A stretch of 64,000 nt of DNA from DSUN01 sp035527715 (GTDB lineage Bacteria; Planctomycetota; PUPC01; DSUN01). The translations under genes were made by a program, and so were the position numbers. The DNA lies in NCBI GenBank assembly GCA_035527715.1, contig DATKZY010000008.1, positions 62,001-126,000 on the forward strand, read 5' to 3'. The first letter of the stretch is position 1. Every line of letters starts with the position of its first letter. The notes beneath the pieces are model-generated. The model searched no databases. It was not told the DNA's origin and saw nothing but the letters and a program-made list of their open reading frames with translations. This document shows positions 39,454-47,315 of this stretch, piece after piece.

Positions 39454-42400
39454 ATGAGACTCATCACGGAAGCGGCGATGAAGCGCGCGTGGAAGTGGGG
39501 TCGGCGCATCCTGATCGGCGCGGCGACCGCGACGGCCATCGCCCTGGCCGCGTGGGTGACGGTGGTGCCTGGCATCGTGCGCCGCATCGCCACGGCGGAG
39601 CTTCAGCGGATGGGGCTGGGGAACGTCGCGCTCCAGGTCCGCGGCGTGTCGCTCTCCCACGTCCAGATGGCCAACGTGGCCGCGGGCGAGGGCGAGCGGC
39701 TCAGGGTCGGCGCGGTCGGCGTCGGCTTCACCCTCGGCGGCCTCCTCGGGGGCCGCCTGCGGGTGATCGAGCTGACGGGGCTGGAGACCGAGATTCGCCT
39801 CCGCGACGGGAAGCTCGACCTCGGCCCCCTGGCCGAAATGGGCGGGGGCGGCGAGGGCGAGAATCCTTTCACTCAGATCCAGCTCCGCTCCTCCGCAATC
39901 CTCCTCGACCTTGAAGGCCAGCGCCTGCGAATCCCCGTCGAGGGCACCATCGCCGACACCGGCGGCGGGAAGCTCCAACTGGATCTCCAGGCCGGCGGCG
40001 AGAACTGCACGGCCAGGGTTTCCGGCGCGTTGGATACGAACACCTACGACCTCGACTTCTTCCAGGTCGAGGCACAGGTGCGCGAAGTGGCGGGCCTGCT
40101 CGCCATCCTGACGACGCGCATCGCTAACCCGCCAGTGCGCGTGCACGGCCCCGTCAATATCAGAACCCGGGGCCAACGCAGCAAGGGAGTGTGGGACTTC
40201 ACGGTCGAGGCGAGGTCGGGCCGCATGAACGCATCGGGTGAGCTTGGCGGGCACCGCTTCTCGACGGAACGCTTCGACTTCGACATAGGAGTCCACCTCG
40301 TAGGCAGCAAGGTCACGCACCTCCATTCCGTGGTGAACGCCTATGACTTGGCCGTAGACGCACTCAAGCTGGACTTCGTCGGCTGCGCGGCCTCCTCAAA
40401 CCCGGACAAGTCCATGTCTTTCAAGGTGGGTTACGACTTCCGCGGCGGCTGGCTGAAAGTGGAACAAAGCCGTGTGACCGGGGTCATGGAAGCCCTTTCT
40501 GGCCAGTCCGGCGCGGTCCTGGCTGACATCTCATTGTGGTCATGCTCCCTAGATCCCTGGGTGCTGCTTTCTGGTACGCCTGCCCTGAGCCATTGGGTCC
40601 AAGCCCCTTCAGCCCAGCGCGTCAGCGTAGCCGGGCGCGCAAGCTTGGGCTTGACGCCGAAGACCACGCCGGCAGGCACAGACTGGACGTGGAAGCTGAC
40701 AGTGCCGGAGACGCTGGTCACGATTCCCCCCAGCCCGGTCGCGTTCCCGCCCGCCGGCGTCGAGTTCTCAAGTTTGCGCGCGCAGGTCAGGGTAGCAGCC
40801 GAGGCGGGTCCCGATGGCCTTCGGCTCCGCGTCCCGCCCTACTCGGGCGTCGCAGCCGGCCCCATTGGGTCCGGCGAAGGGAGCGTGAAGCTGGCCACGG
40901 CACGAGGCCAGGCGCATGTCCTGGAACTCGGGGTAACTGAAGAGGCAACGCTTTCCGCGGCAGTGAAAGATGGCAAGCTGGACTGGACCGTCCACGCGCC
41001 CAGCCTCCTGTTCCGGGTTCAGGAGGGGAGCGCGGAGCTACCCGGAGGATGGACCATGGAGGGCTTGAACGCGCGGGCAGAGCTTTCTCTCGAGGCCACC
41101 CCTTCGCGTGTCGCAGTCACGTTGTCGAAGCGGGCCATCATCGGGGTCCGAGCGGCGAAGGTTCCCGCCCTGGACCTCCAGAGAACGTCCCGGGGGCCGC
41201 TGTTGGGGATGGAACTAGGGGCAGGGGCCGCCGTGAGCGTGTCCCTCGGCGGCGAGAAGCCCGACTGGTCGCTCGACGTGCCCGAACTCGTCGCGTGGCT
41301 GGGGGAGACCGATCTCATGCTTCCCAACGCGCTGGGCAAGGTGGAGGGCCTCCGTGCGGCGTTCACGCTCTCCGGCAAGGCCGGGCCGAATGAGGCCAGG
41401 CTGGAGAGCCTGAAGCCGGGTAAGGCATCGCTGAAGTCAGCTCAACTCATTGTGGGCGGCCAGCCGCTTCGCGTGGGGCCTGTCGAGTTCGCTGCCACAG
41501 TCGCCGGCACCGTGCTGCCGACTACACTGGGAGTCTCCCTGTGCACCACTCCCGAGCATGCGCCGGCCACGGCCTCGGTGGCTGGGACCGATATGACGGC
41601 GGGGAATGCCGAGGTGAGCGGCCGGGTGACGCTTGGCGGTGGCGCGCCGGTGGTGGAGGGGAAGGTGGCGCTCGACAAGGTGGCCGTGACGCACAAGGCG
41701 TCGGGGCTGGTGGTCGCGGGCCTGTCAGCAGAGGTGCCGGTGTCGTGGAACAGCGAGAAGCCAGCGGAGGGCAAGTTTACGGTCGAGGCGATCGAGGCGG
41801 GCGGGGTGAAGCTGGCGAATGTGAGCGGGACGCTGGGCGTGGCGGATATGAGGGCGGAGTTCACGGTCGCCGCCGAACCACTGAAGGGGGCGAAGCTGGG
41901 CGTGGAGGGCTCCCTCGACGCCTCGCGCGGGGCGCCGCAGGGCTCGGCCCGCCTGTCGCTGCCGCTGTTCAGCCTCGACGACGAGGAGGCGCTGGGGCGC
42001 CTGGTGCCGGCGCTGAAGGGCCTGGCGGCGAGCGGCACGTTCGGGGTCGATGGCTTCGCACGCCTCGCCGGCGGCCAGGTGCGGCCGACCCTCACCCTCA
42101 CCGTGCTCGACGGCGCGTTCAAGAGCAAGGCATGGGAGGCCGACGCCGAGGGGGTGTTCGCAACGGTGCGCCTGAGCAGCCTGACGCCGCCGCTCACGCC
42201 CCGCAAGGAGCTCCAGATCGCGCTCGTGAAGCGGGCGAAGATGGGCGAGCTGGAGGTGAAGGACGGCTCGCTGGCGTTCCGCCTCGAACCGGTCGAGGCG
42301 GAGGGGAAACCGTTGCGCTGGCGGGTCTTCGTGCAGCGGGCCGAGGCCGGCTGGGCGGGCGGCCGACTCTACGCCGAGGCGGTCGAGTGGGACCCCCTCG

Positions 42401-42939
42401 CGCCCGAGCACACGGTCACCGTCCACGCCGACGACTTGAAGCTCGGCGACCTGCTGGCCATGGTCCCCGAGAAGCGAGCGACCGGCGTGGGCGCCGTCAG
42501 CGGTGTGCTCCCCGTCACGATCGGCCAGTGGCCCGACCTCCGCTTCGGCGACGGCCGCCTCCAGTCGGCCAAGGACCAGAGGGGCTGGCTCCAGATCCGC
42601 GACGTCGAGCCGCTCAAGCCGGGCATCGAGGCCATCGTGCGCAGCAGCGTGCCGCCCCACCTGAAGGGCGACCAGAAGGCCCAGGCCGAGGACCAGCTCC
42701 GCGAGCGCTTCACCAGCGCGCTGAAGGAGTTCGAATACGACGAGCTGAGAGCCGACTTGACCAATAGAAAGGAGGGCTTCGTGGCCTCAGTGACCCTGCG
42801 GGGCCGGGGGCGTTTCCCCGACCGCTTCGGCCTGCGACAGGAGTTCGCCGGCCTCGTCTTCAACTTCCCCCACCTTGACAAGGCACTCAAGGCCGCTATA
42901 CTCGAAGAGAGGGACATTGTCAAGGCCCTGCCACGCTGA
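39454..42939 (+). CDS. ydbH: YdbH-like AsmA/TamB-family lipid-transport protein
   Basis: A 1161-residue protein with an N-terminal membrane anchor (about 15-38) and a long beta-rich body, as in AsmA-like proteins that bridge inner and outer membranes for phospholipid transfer. E. coli YdbH is about 880 residues, so this one is long. Supporting context is decisive: a YnbE-like lipoprotein and a YdbL/DUF1318 gene follow directly, reproducing the ydbH-ynbE-ydbL operon. The segment 40.1-41.5 kb has lower GC and less biased codons than both ends (one line 57% GC against about 75% near 42 kb), indicating a mosaic. The ATG at 39454 or at 39478 could be the start. Confidence 0.78.
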   Translation: MRLITEAAMKRAWKWGRRILIGAATATAIALAAWVTVVPGIVRRIATAELQRMGLGNVALQVRGVSLSHVQMANVAAGEGERLRVGAVGVGFTLGGLLGGRLRVIELTGLETEIRLRDGKLDLGPLAEMGGGGEGENPFTQIQLRSSAILLDLEGQRLRIPVEGTIADTGGGKLQLDLQAGGENCTARVSGALDTNTYDLDFFQVEAQVREVAGLLAILTTRIANPPVRVHGPVNIRTRGQRSKGVWDFTVEARSGRMNASGELGGHRFSTERFDFDIGVHLVGSKVTHLHSVVNAYDLAVDALKLDFVGCAASSNPDKSMSFKVGYDFRGGWLKVEQSRVTGVMEALSGQSGAVLADISLWSCSLDPWVLLSGTPALSHWVQAPSAQRVSVAGRASLGLTPKTTPAGTDWTWKLTVPETLVTIPPSPVAFPPAGVEFSSLRAQVRVAAEAGPDGLRLRVPPYSGVAAGPIGSGEGSVKLATARGQAHVLELGVTEEATLSAAVKDGKLDWTVHAPSLLFRVQEGSAELPGGWTMEGLNARAELSLEATPSRVAVTLSKRAIIGVRAAKVPALDLQRTSRGPLLGMELGAGAAVSVSLGGEKPDWSLDVPELVAWLGETDLMLPNALGKVEGLRAAFTLSGKAGPNEARLESLKPGKASLKSAQLIVGGQPLRVGPVEFAATVAGTVLPTTLGVSLCTTPEHAPATASVAGTDMTAGNAEVSGRVTLGGGAPVVEGKVALDKVAVTHKASGLVVAGLSAEVPVSWNSEKPAEGKFTVEAIEAGGVKLANVSGTLGVADMRAEFTVAAEPLKGAKLGVEGSLDASRGAPQGSARLSLPLFSLDDEEALGRLVPALKGLAASGTFGVDGFARLAGGQVRPTLTLTVLDGAFKSKAWEADAEGVFATVRLSSLTPPLTPRKELQIALVKRAKMGELEVKDGSLAFRLEPVEAEGKPLRWRVFVQRAEAGWAGGRLYAEAVEWDPLAPEHTVTVHADDLKLGDLLAMVPEKRATGVGAVSGVLPVTIGQWPDLRFGDGRLQSAKDQRGWLQIRDVEPLKPGIEAIVRSSVPPHLKGDQKAQAEDQLRERFTSALKEFEYDELRADLTNRKEGFVASVTLRGRGRFPDRFGLRQEFAGLVFNFPHLDKALKAAILEERDIVKALPR

Positions 42940-42960
42940 CCTGGAGCGAAGGAGACGCTG

Positions 42961-43155
42961 ATGAGACGCTGGTTCCTGCGAGGTGCGACGGCGGCGCTGC
43001 TGTGCCTGCCCGCCTGCACCCGCCACACGGTGGAGCTCAAGCCCATCGAGATCAAGCCCATCCACATCACGCTGGACATCAACATCAAGGTCCAGAAGCA
43101 GATCGAGAACGACTTCGCCTTCATGGACGAAGCGAAGCCCAAGAGCGAGAAATAG
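42961..43155 (+). CDS. ynbE: YnbE-like small lipoprotein
   Basis: A 64-residue lipoprotein. Signal with lipobox LPAC (C18), then a conserved short segment IKPIHITLDINIKVQKQIEND that corresponds to the YnbE core (ITINMNVKIEHEI in E. coli, from memory). In E. coli, YnbE interacts with YdbH at the outer membrane. It lies 21 nt after ydbH and 11 nt before ydbL. GAAGGAGA precedes the ATG. Confidence 0.85.
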   Translation: MRRWFLRGATAALLCLPACTRHTVELKPIEIKPIHITLDINIKVQKQIENDFAFMDEAKPKSEK

Positions 43156-43166
43156 GAGACACCCCG

Positions 43167-43586
43167 ATGAAGACTCGTGTCGGCTCCACGGCGTTCGGCT
43201 TCTTCCTGGCGGCGTGCATGGCGGTTCCCGCGGCCGCGCTGGCCCGGAGCAAGGGCGAGGTGCTCGGGAGCATCAGGGCGCGCTACCCCGCGCTCGTCAA
43301 GCTCCTGGCCGACAAGAAGATCGGCGAGACCGCCAAGGGCATCGTCGAGGCAGTGAAGAGCGACTACCTGGGCGAGAAGGTCGAGGCCAAGGGCAAGACC
43401 ATCACCATCGAGCAGTTCGTCCAGGACGAGAACGCCGACCGTGCGGAGTACTTCGCCATCGCGGCCAAGGAGACCAAGACCACGCCCGAGGTCGTCGCGA
43501 AGAATTTCGCCCGGGTCCGCGAATCGAAGCTCAACAAGGGCGAATACTGGAAGGGCGAGGATGGGAAGTGGGAGCCGAAGAAGTGA
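43167..43586 (+). CDS. ydbL: YdbL family (DUF1318) periplasmic protein
   Basis: A 139-residue secreted protein: signal peptide (FFLAACMAVPAAALA), then a DUF1318-like helical body (KGEVLGSIRARYPALVKLLADKKIGET.., GYVE-like AKGKTITIEQFVQDENADRAEYFAIAAKE). YdbL is thought to act as a periplasmic partner or chaperone of YdbH/YnbE. The start at 43167 is preferred because GGAGA overlaps the ynbE stop at a good distance. Tandem GTGACGA-type repeats begin right at its stop. Confidence 0.82.
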   Translation: MKTRVGSTAFGFFLAACMAVPAAALARSKGEVLGSIRARYPALVKLLADKKIGETAKGIVEAVKSDYLGEKVEAKGKTITIEQFVQDENADRAEYFAIAAKETKTTPEVVAKNFARVRESKLNKGEYWKGEDGKWEPKK

Positions 43587-43618
43587 CGAGTGACAAGTGA
43601 CGAGTGGCGAGTGAGAAG
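43582..43618. repeat. Tandem GTGACGAGTGAC repeat
   Basis: An approximately 7-8-nt periodic run (gtgacgagtgacaagtgacgagtgg...). The same heptamer idea, in reverse orientation, is found inside uvrA (about 883-907). Confidence 0.75.
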
Positions 43619-43639
43619 AGGCAAACGGTCTGGTGATGC

Positions 43640-44692
43640 ATGCTGTCTGTTGGCCGAAAGCCGGCGCCTGATTTCTCCCGCTTCCTGAAGGCCGTGCGGC
43701 GGGAGGGCGAGCCGGACCGCGTGCCGTTCGTCGAGTTGGGCGTGGATGCCGAGGTCATGGCGGCCGTGCAGGGAGAGCCGGCCGCCTCGGCCGAGGCGCA
43801 GGTGCGCTTCTGGCACGCGCTCGGCTACGACTACGCGAGTCTCAAGGCCAACATCCCCTGGACCCGCCGCCGCGACACCGCGCCCGACACCGCCGACCTG
43901 CCCCACGCTCAACGCGACTGGGTGAACGCACGGTCCGCCGTCATCGCGTCGCGCGCCGACTTCGAGCGCTTCCGCTGGCCCCGGCCGCAGGACGTGGATT
44001 ACCGCGACATCGAGACCGCGGTCCGCGTCGCGCCCGAGGGCCTGGGCGTCGTGGGGCGCGTGTCGGGCGTGCTCGAAAACGCGATGTTCACCCTCGGCTT
44101 CGAGGGCATGTCGTACCTGCTCGCCGACGACCCCGAGGTGGTCCGCGATACGGCCGACGCCGTGGGCGCGCTCATCCTCAACGTCGTCGAGACGATGGCC
44201 GCGATGGGCGGCGTGGGGGCGATCTTCTTCGGCGAGGACATGGGGTTCAAGACGGCCAGCATGCTCTCGCCCGCGGCGATGCGCGAGTTCATCTTCCCTT
44301 GGCATCGCCGCATCGTCGCCGCCGCACACGCGCGGGGCAAGCCGATCCTCCTCCACTCCTGCGGCAACCTGCGGGCGCTGATGGACGACATTCTTGCGGC
44401 GGGCTGGGACGCGAAGCATTCGTTCGAGGACGTGATTCAGCCCATCGCCGAGGCGAAGGCGCTGTACGGCGACCGCATCGCGGTGCTCGGCGGCATTGAC
44501 ATGGACCTGTTGGGCCGCGGGAGCGAGGCGGACGTGCGGCGGCGCGTGCGCGAGGTCATTCGCGCGTGTGCTCCTGGGGGCGGCTTCGCCCTGGGCTCGG
44601 GCAACACCGTGGCCAACTACGTGCCGCTCGGCAACTACCTGGCCATGCTCGACGAGTGCTGGCGGCGCGGGCGATACCCGATCGGCTACTGA
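43640..44692 (+). CDS. Uroporphyrinogen decarboxylase-family protein
   Basis: A 350-residue UroD/MtaA-superfamily protein: FVELGVDAEVMAAVQ, GRVSGVLENAMFTLGFEGM, IFFGEDMGFKTASMLSP, PILLHSCGNLRALMDDIL and GGIDMDLLGRG. The HSCGN motif corresponds to the substrate/metal region in methyltransferase relatives (H and C could bind zinc). It is not HemE. The start has no strong ribosome-binding site because repeats precede it. It is the second member of this family in the window, about 25% alike by eye to the one at 20319. Confidence 0.75.
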   Translation: MLSVGRKPAPDFSRFLKAVRREGEPDRVPFVELGVDAEVMAAVQGEPAASAEAQVRFWHALGYDYASLKANIPWTRRRDTAPDTADLPHAQRDWVNARSAVIASRADFERFRWPRPQDVDYRDIETAVRVAPEGLGVVGRVSGVLENAMFTLGFEGMSYLLADDPEVVRDTADAVGALILNVVETMAAMGGVGAIFFGEDMGFKTASMLSPAAMREFIFPWHRRIVAAAHARGKPILLHSCGNLRALMDDILAAGWDAKHSFEDVIQPIAEAKALYGDRIAVLGGIDMDLLGRGSEADVRRRVREVIRACAPGGGFALGSGNTVANYVPLGNYLAMLDECWRRGRYPIGY

Positions 44693-44710
44693 GTACGCCG
44701 CCCCGCAGAC

Positions 44711-44985
44711 AAGGGGACAGTATCGCAGGTGCTTCGGTGTCCCGCTCCCGAAGGGAGCGCAGTGGGTTGCCGGCGGCTTCAGCCGCCGGACTCTGGCGCC
44801 CGAACCGCCCGAAGTCCCGAAGGGACGGCAGAAGGAGGCTGGGGACCGCCTCGCCACGAGATTCTGCCGTCCCTTCGGGACTGGCCCTCGGGCAGCGCCC
44901 TGATCCGGCGGCTGAAGCCGCCGGCAACCCGCTTCAGTCCCTTCGGGACTGAGGTAAGCACCGGTGTGGAGCTTCTTGTCCCCTT
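44711..44985. repeat. 275-nt nested palindrome
   Basis: Three nested perfect arms: 44711-44719 with 44977-44985 (9 bp), 44764-44790 with 44904-44930 (27 bp) and 44814-44833 with 44862-44881 (20 bp). Each long arm is itself a hairpin (GCCGGCGGCTTCAGCCGCCGG; GTCCCGAAGGGAC). It occupies nearly all of the gap 44693-45034; nothing else is seen there. Confidence 0.92.
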
Positions 44986-45034
44986 ATCTGTGGGTCGGTG
45001 TCCTGAGAAGCGCGGACGCACACCGCAGTAGTGC

Positions 45035-45283
45035 TCAACCCTCATCTTCCTCGCGCTTGGTCATCCTGCGCGCCACCTCTGCGGCGACCCGTGCATCGCC
45101 CCAATCGGGGTGTTCCCCCCGGACCGTCGTATCGGCCTTCTGTCGGGCGGCGCGCCAGAACTCGTTGACCATCGCCATCCGCTCGGCGGGCGTCTTCCGC
45201 CGCAGCATATCGGCTGTCTCGTCGTCAATAACCTCGATCCGGTCGAGTGTGAGCGTCGAGGCTTGTCTGGGCAGGCTCCTCAT
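45035..45283 (-). CDS. Conserved small helical protein of unknown function
   Basis: An 82-residue protein with IDDETADMLRRKTPAERMAMVNEFWRAARQ and EHPDWGDARVAAEVARRM. The pattern KTPAERL..xxxW..AR..........HPDWxxxxIxxEVARR is one I recall from small planctomycete and cyanobacterial proteins linked to toxin-antitoxin or nucleotidyltransferase genes, but no function is proven. GAGGAG precedes the ATG. It lies 19 nt after the glycosyltransferase gene, so one transcript is likely. Confidence 0.68.
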   Translation of the reverse strand: MRSLPRQASTLTLDRIEVIDDETADMLRRKTPAERMAMVNEFWRAARQKADTTVRGEHPDWGDARVAAEVARRMTKREEDEG

Positions 45284-45302
45284 TGGTTCTCCTCTTGCTT
45301 CC

Positions 45303-46223
45303 TCAGCATGTGTCTGAGCCACATGGGTGCCGATGGGCGGGACGGTATAGGAGGGCGCCCAGTGCGAGCGCGAGGTCGCCCAGGGCGGCGGCGGCGCGGA
45401 GGGCGGGGTCGCGGCGAAAGGGGGAGGCGAGGAGCTTGAGGGGCGAGAGGCAGAGGCGCTTCAGGTGGGCGGGCCAGCCGCGGCGGCCGTCGTGCTTGAG
45501 GCGGAAATGGGCCTCGCCCCTCCCCCGCTGCCAGCTCTGGCGCAGGAACGGCCCGAGGCGATAGTCGCGCAGGTGGACGACGGCCACGGGGATGTAGAGC
45601 AGCCGGCCGCCGGCCCGGGTGAGCCGGAGCTTGAGGTCGGCGTCCTCGCCCCACACGAAGGGCGGGAAGCTCTCGTCGAAGCCGCCGGCCTCCAGAAGCG
45701 CGGCGCGGCGGTACGACATGTTGTTCGTGCCGCCGGCCGGGCAGTCGAAGCCGCCGAGGGCCTCCTCGTCGCCTGCGCCGTAAACGCAGCGCGCCACGTG
45801 GTCTTCGAGCCGGGCGACGGCGCGGGTGCGAAGCACCTCGGGCGGGGCGACGAGGCGGCCGCCCACGCCCACGACCTCGGGGTGACGGGCATAGCCGTCG
45901 GCCAGGCGCTCCAGCCAGTCGGGCGGCACGAGGCAATCGTCGTCGGTGAAGGCCACGATGTCGCCCGTGGCCTCGCGGATGCCAAGGTTGCGTGCGGCGG
46001 CGACGCCGCGGTTGGGCTGGCGGAGGCAGCGGACGCCTGGCCGCCTGGCCAACTCGGCGCCCAGGGTCTCCGTGCCATCGGTCGAGCCGTCGTCCACCAG
46101 GATCAGCTCGAAGCAGTCGGGGGGCAGGGTCTGAGCGAGGATGGCCTCGGCCACCCGCTCGAGCAGGGAGCAGCGATTGTGGGTCGCGACGACGACGGAG
46201 AGCTTCACGGCGCCCCCTGCCAC
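45303..46223 (-). CDS. Family 2 glycosyltransferase (GT-A)
   Basis: A 306-residue cytoplasmic glycosyltransferase. LSVVVATHNRCSLLERVAEA is the nucleotide-sugar entry, LILVDDGSTDGT the base-binding loop, TDDDC (VAFTDDDCLVPP) the DxD-like metal motif, and WGEDADLKLR the ED catalytic/acceptor motif. It probably acts in surface polysaccharide or glycolipid synthesis. The start is an ATG at 46223. It is the first gene of a short leftward pair; upstream lies a palindrome cluster. Confidence 0.88.
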   Translation of the reverse strand: MAGGAVKLSVVVATHNRCSLLERVAEAILAQTLPPDCFELILVDDGSTDGTETLGAELARRPGVRCLRQPNRGVAAARNLGIREATGDIVAFTDDDCLVPPDWLERLADGYARHPEVVGVGGRLVAPPEVLRTRAVARLEDHVARCVYGAGDEEALGGFDCPAGGTNNMSYRRAALLEAGGFDESFPPFVWGEDADLKLRLTRAGGRLLYIPVAVVHLRDYRLGPFLRQSWQRGRGEAHFRLKHDGRRGWPAHLKRLCLSPLKLLASPFRRDPALRAAAALGDLALALGALLYRPAHRHPCGSDTC

Positions 46224-46230
46224 TCGGGCG

Positions 46231-46362
46231 CTAGAGGATCAACACCCGGGGCGATCCGCGTGATCTTCTAGTGGCCTGCCGCCGCAAGTCCTTCTCCTGC
46301 AAGAGCTTGAGGTGCCTCACTAGAGGATCAAACACTGAGAGGGAGAGGTTGATCCTCTAGTG
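46231..46362. repeat. CTAGAGGATCAA palindromes
   Basis: A perfect 14-bp inverted repeat CACTAGAGGATCAA at 46318-46331 with 46349-46362, followed by an extra ATCCTCTAGG half-arm. An imperfect copy (TAGAGGATCAAC..GATCTTCTAG) lies at 46231-46273. They fill the 170-nt gap between glycosyltransferase and lipoprotein genes. Confidence 0.85.
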
Positions 46363-46393
46363 ATCCTCTAGGAGCCTTAGGCGCAGCGGGGGC

Positions 46394-46939
46394 CTACTCC
46401 TCCAACTGCCCGCGAATGGTGACGGCGACCTTGACGAGGGCCTGCTTGTCCTGGTCGAAGAGCAGGTAGACCTTCAGCCAGCGGGTGACGAGGTGCGAGT
46501 GGGAGGGCAAGGTGTCCACGTCGCCCTCGAGCACCAGGTGGCGGGCGTCCTTGTGGCAGGCGACGGGCCGGAAGGCCACCGTGTCGAGGGGCGGCACGCG
46601 GCGGTACTGCTGCATCTCCTTGCGCGCCCAGCGCGAGAGCTCGCGGGCCTTCGCGGGGGTGATGAGCCGCTCGATGGCGGGCCGCTCCGCCGCCCAGTCG
46701 GCCGCGGCCTTCGCCGCGTCGGCGGCGAACTCGTCGGGCCGGCACGGCGTGCCGCGGTCGAAGCCGGGGAGGGGCTCCATCTCGGGCACCATGGCCACCG
46801 GCACACTGGGCTCAGGCGGCTTGCCCCCGAGCAACGCGCAGCCGCCGAGCCACATCGCGGCAAGCGCCAGCCCGACGACGGCAATCCGGAATCCGGAACC
46901 CGGGGTGTGGAATCTCTTCACTCGTCCTTCCCTTCTCAT
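46394..46939 (-). CDS. Lipoprotein of unknown function
   Basis: A 181-residue lipoprotein. A basic N-terminus, hydrophobic core and lipobox LGGC (near residue 34) precede a compact domain (AAKAAADWAAERPAIERLITPAKAREL .. HLVTRWLKVYLLFDQDKQALVKVAVTIRG). The ATG at 46939 overlaps the preceding stop as ATGA. An in-frame GTG at 46921 has a better ribosome-binding site (GGGAAGGA) and cannot be excluded. No family recognised. Confidence 0.6.
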   Translation of the reverse strand: MRREGRVKRFHTPGSGFRIAVVGLALAAMWLGGCALLGGKPPEPSVPVAMVPEMEPLPGFDRGTPCRPDEFAADAAKAAADWAAERPAIERLITPAKARELSRWARKEMQQYRRVPPLDTVAFRPVACHKDARHLVLEGDVDTLPSHSHLVTRWLKVYLLFDQDKQALVKVAVTIRGQLEE

Positions 46940-47253
46940 GGCACCAGGAGGAACCGCAGTGCCCAGAAGCACGCGAGGATCACGTTGAACAGCACGGCCA
47001 TGCCGAAGAGGCCCTGCCCGCCGCCGCGCCAGACGACGCGTCCGAGCCCCACCAGGCCCGCCACGGCCGACGCCGCGAGCGCCGCGACCCGGAAGCGCAC
47101 CATCGGCTGGTCCCAGAGCTGGGGCGCGCCGTCCTCCGGCTCCTTCATCAGCACGTAGACCGTGGCCAGCGCCGCGACGGCCAGGCACACCCACACGAGG
47201 CCCTCGGCCATCGGCAACTCGGCGCCTGCCCCGCTCTCCTTGCCCTTGCTCAC
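46936..47253 (-). CDS. Small membrane protein, coupled to the lipoprotein gene
   Basis: A 105-residue protein with about three hydrophobic helices (LVWVCLAVAALATVYVLM, VAALAASAVAGLVGLGRVV, FGMAVLFNVILACFWALRFLL). The GTG start at 47253 is chosen because AGAAGGGA lies 6 nt upstream; a GTG at 47271 is possible. It ends in an ATGA overlap with the lipoprotein gene. Its function is unknown. Confidence 0.58.
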   Translation of the reverse strand: MSKGKESGAGAELPMAEGLVWVCLAVAALATVYVLMKEPEDGAPQLWDQPMVRFRVAALAASAVAGLVGLGRVVWRGGGQGLFGMAVLFNVILACFWALRFLLVP

Positions 47254-47315
47254 CGCGCGTCCCTTCTCCACAGGAATGCGAACCGCCCCTCATGATAGCG
47301 GAACGCGGCCCGCTG

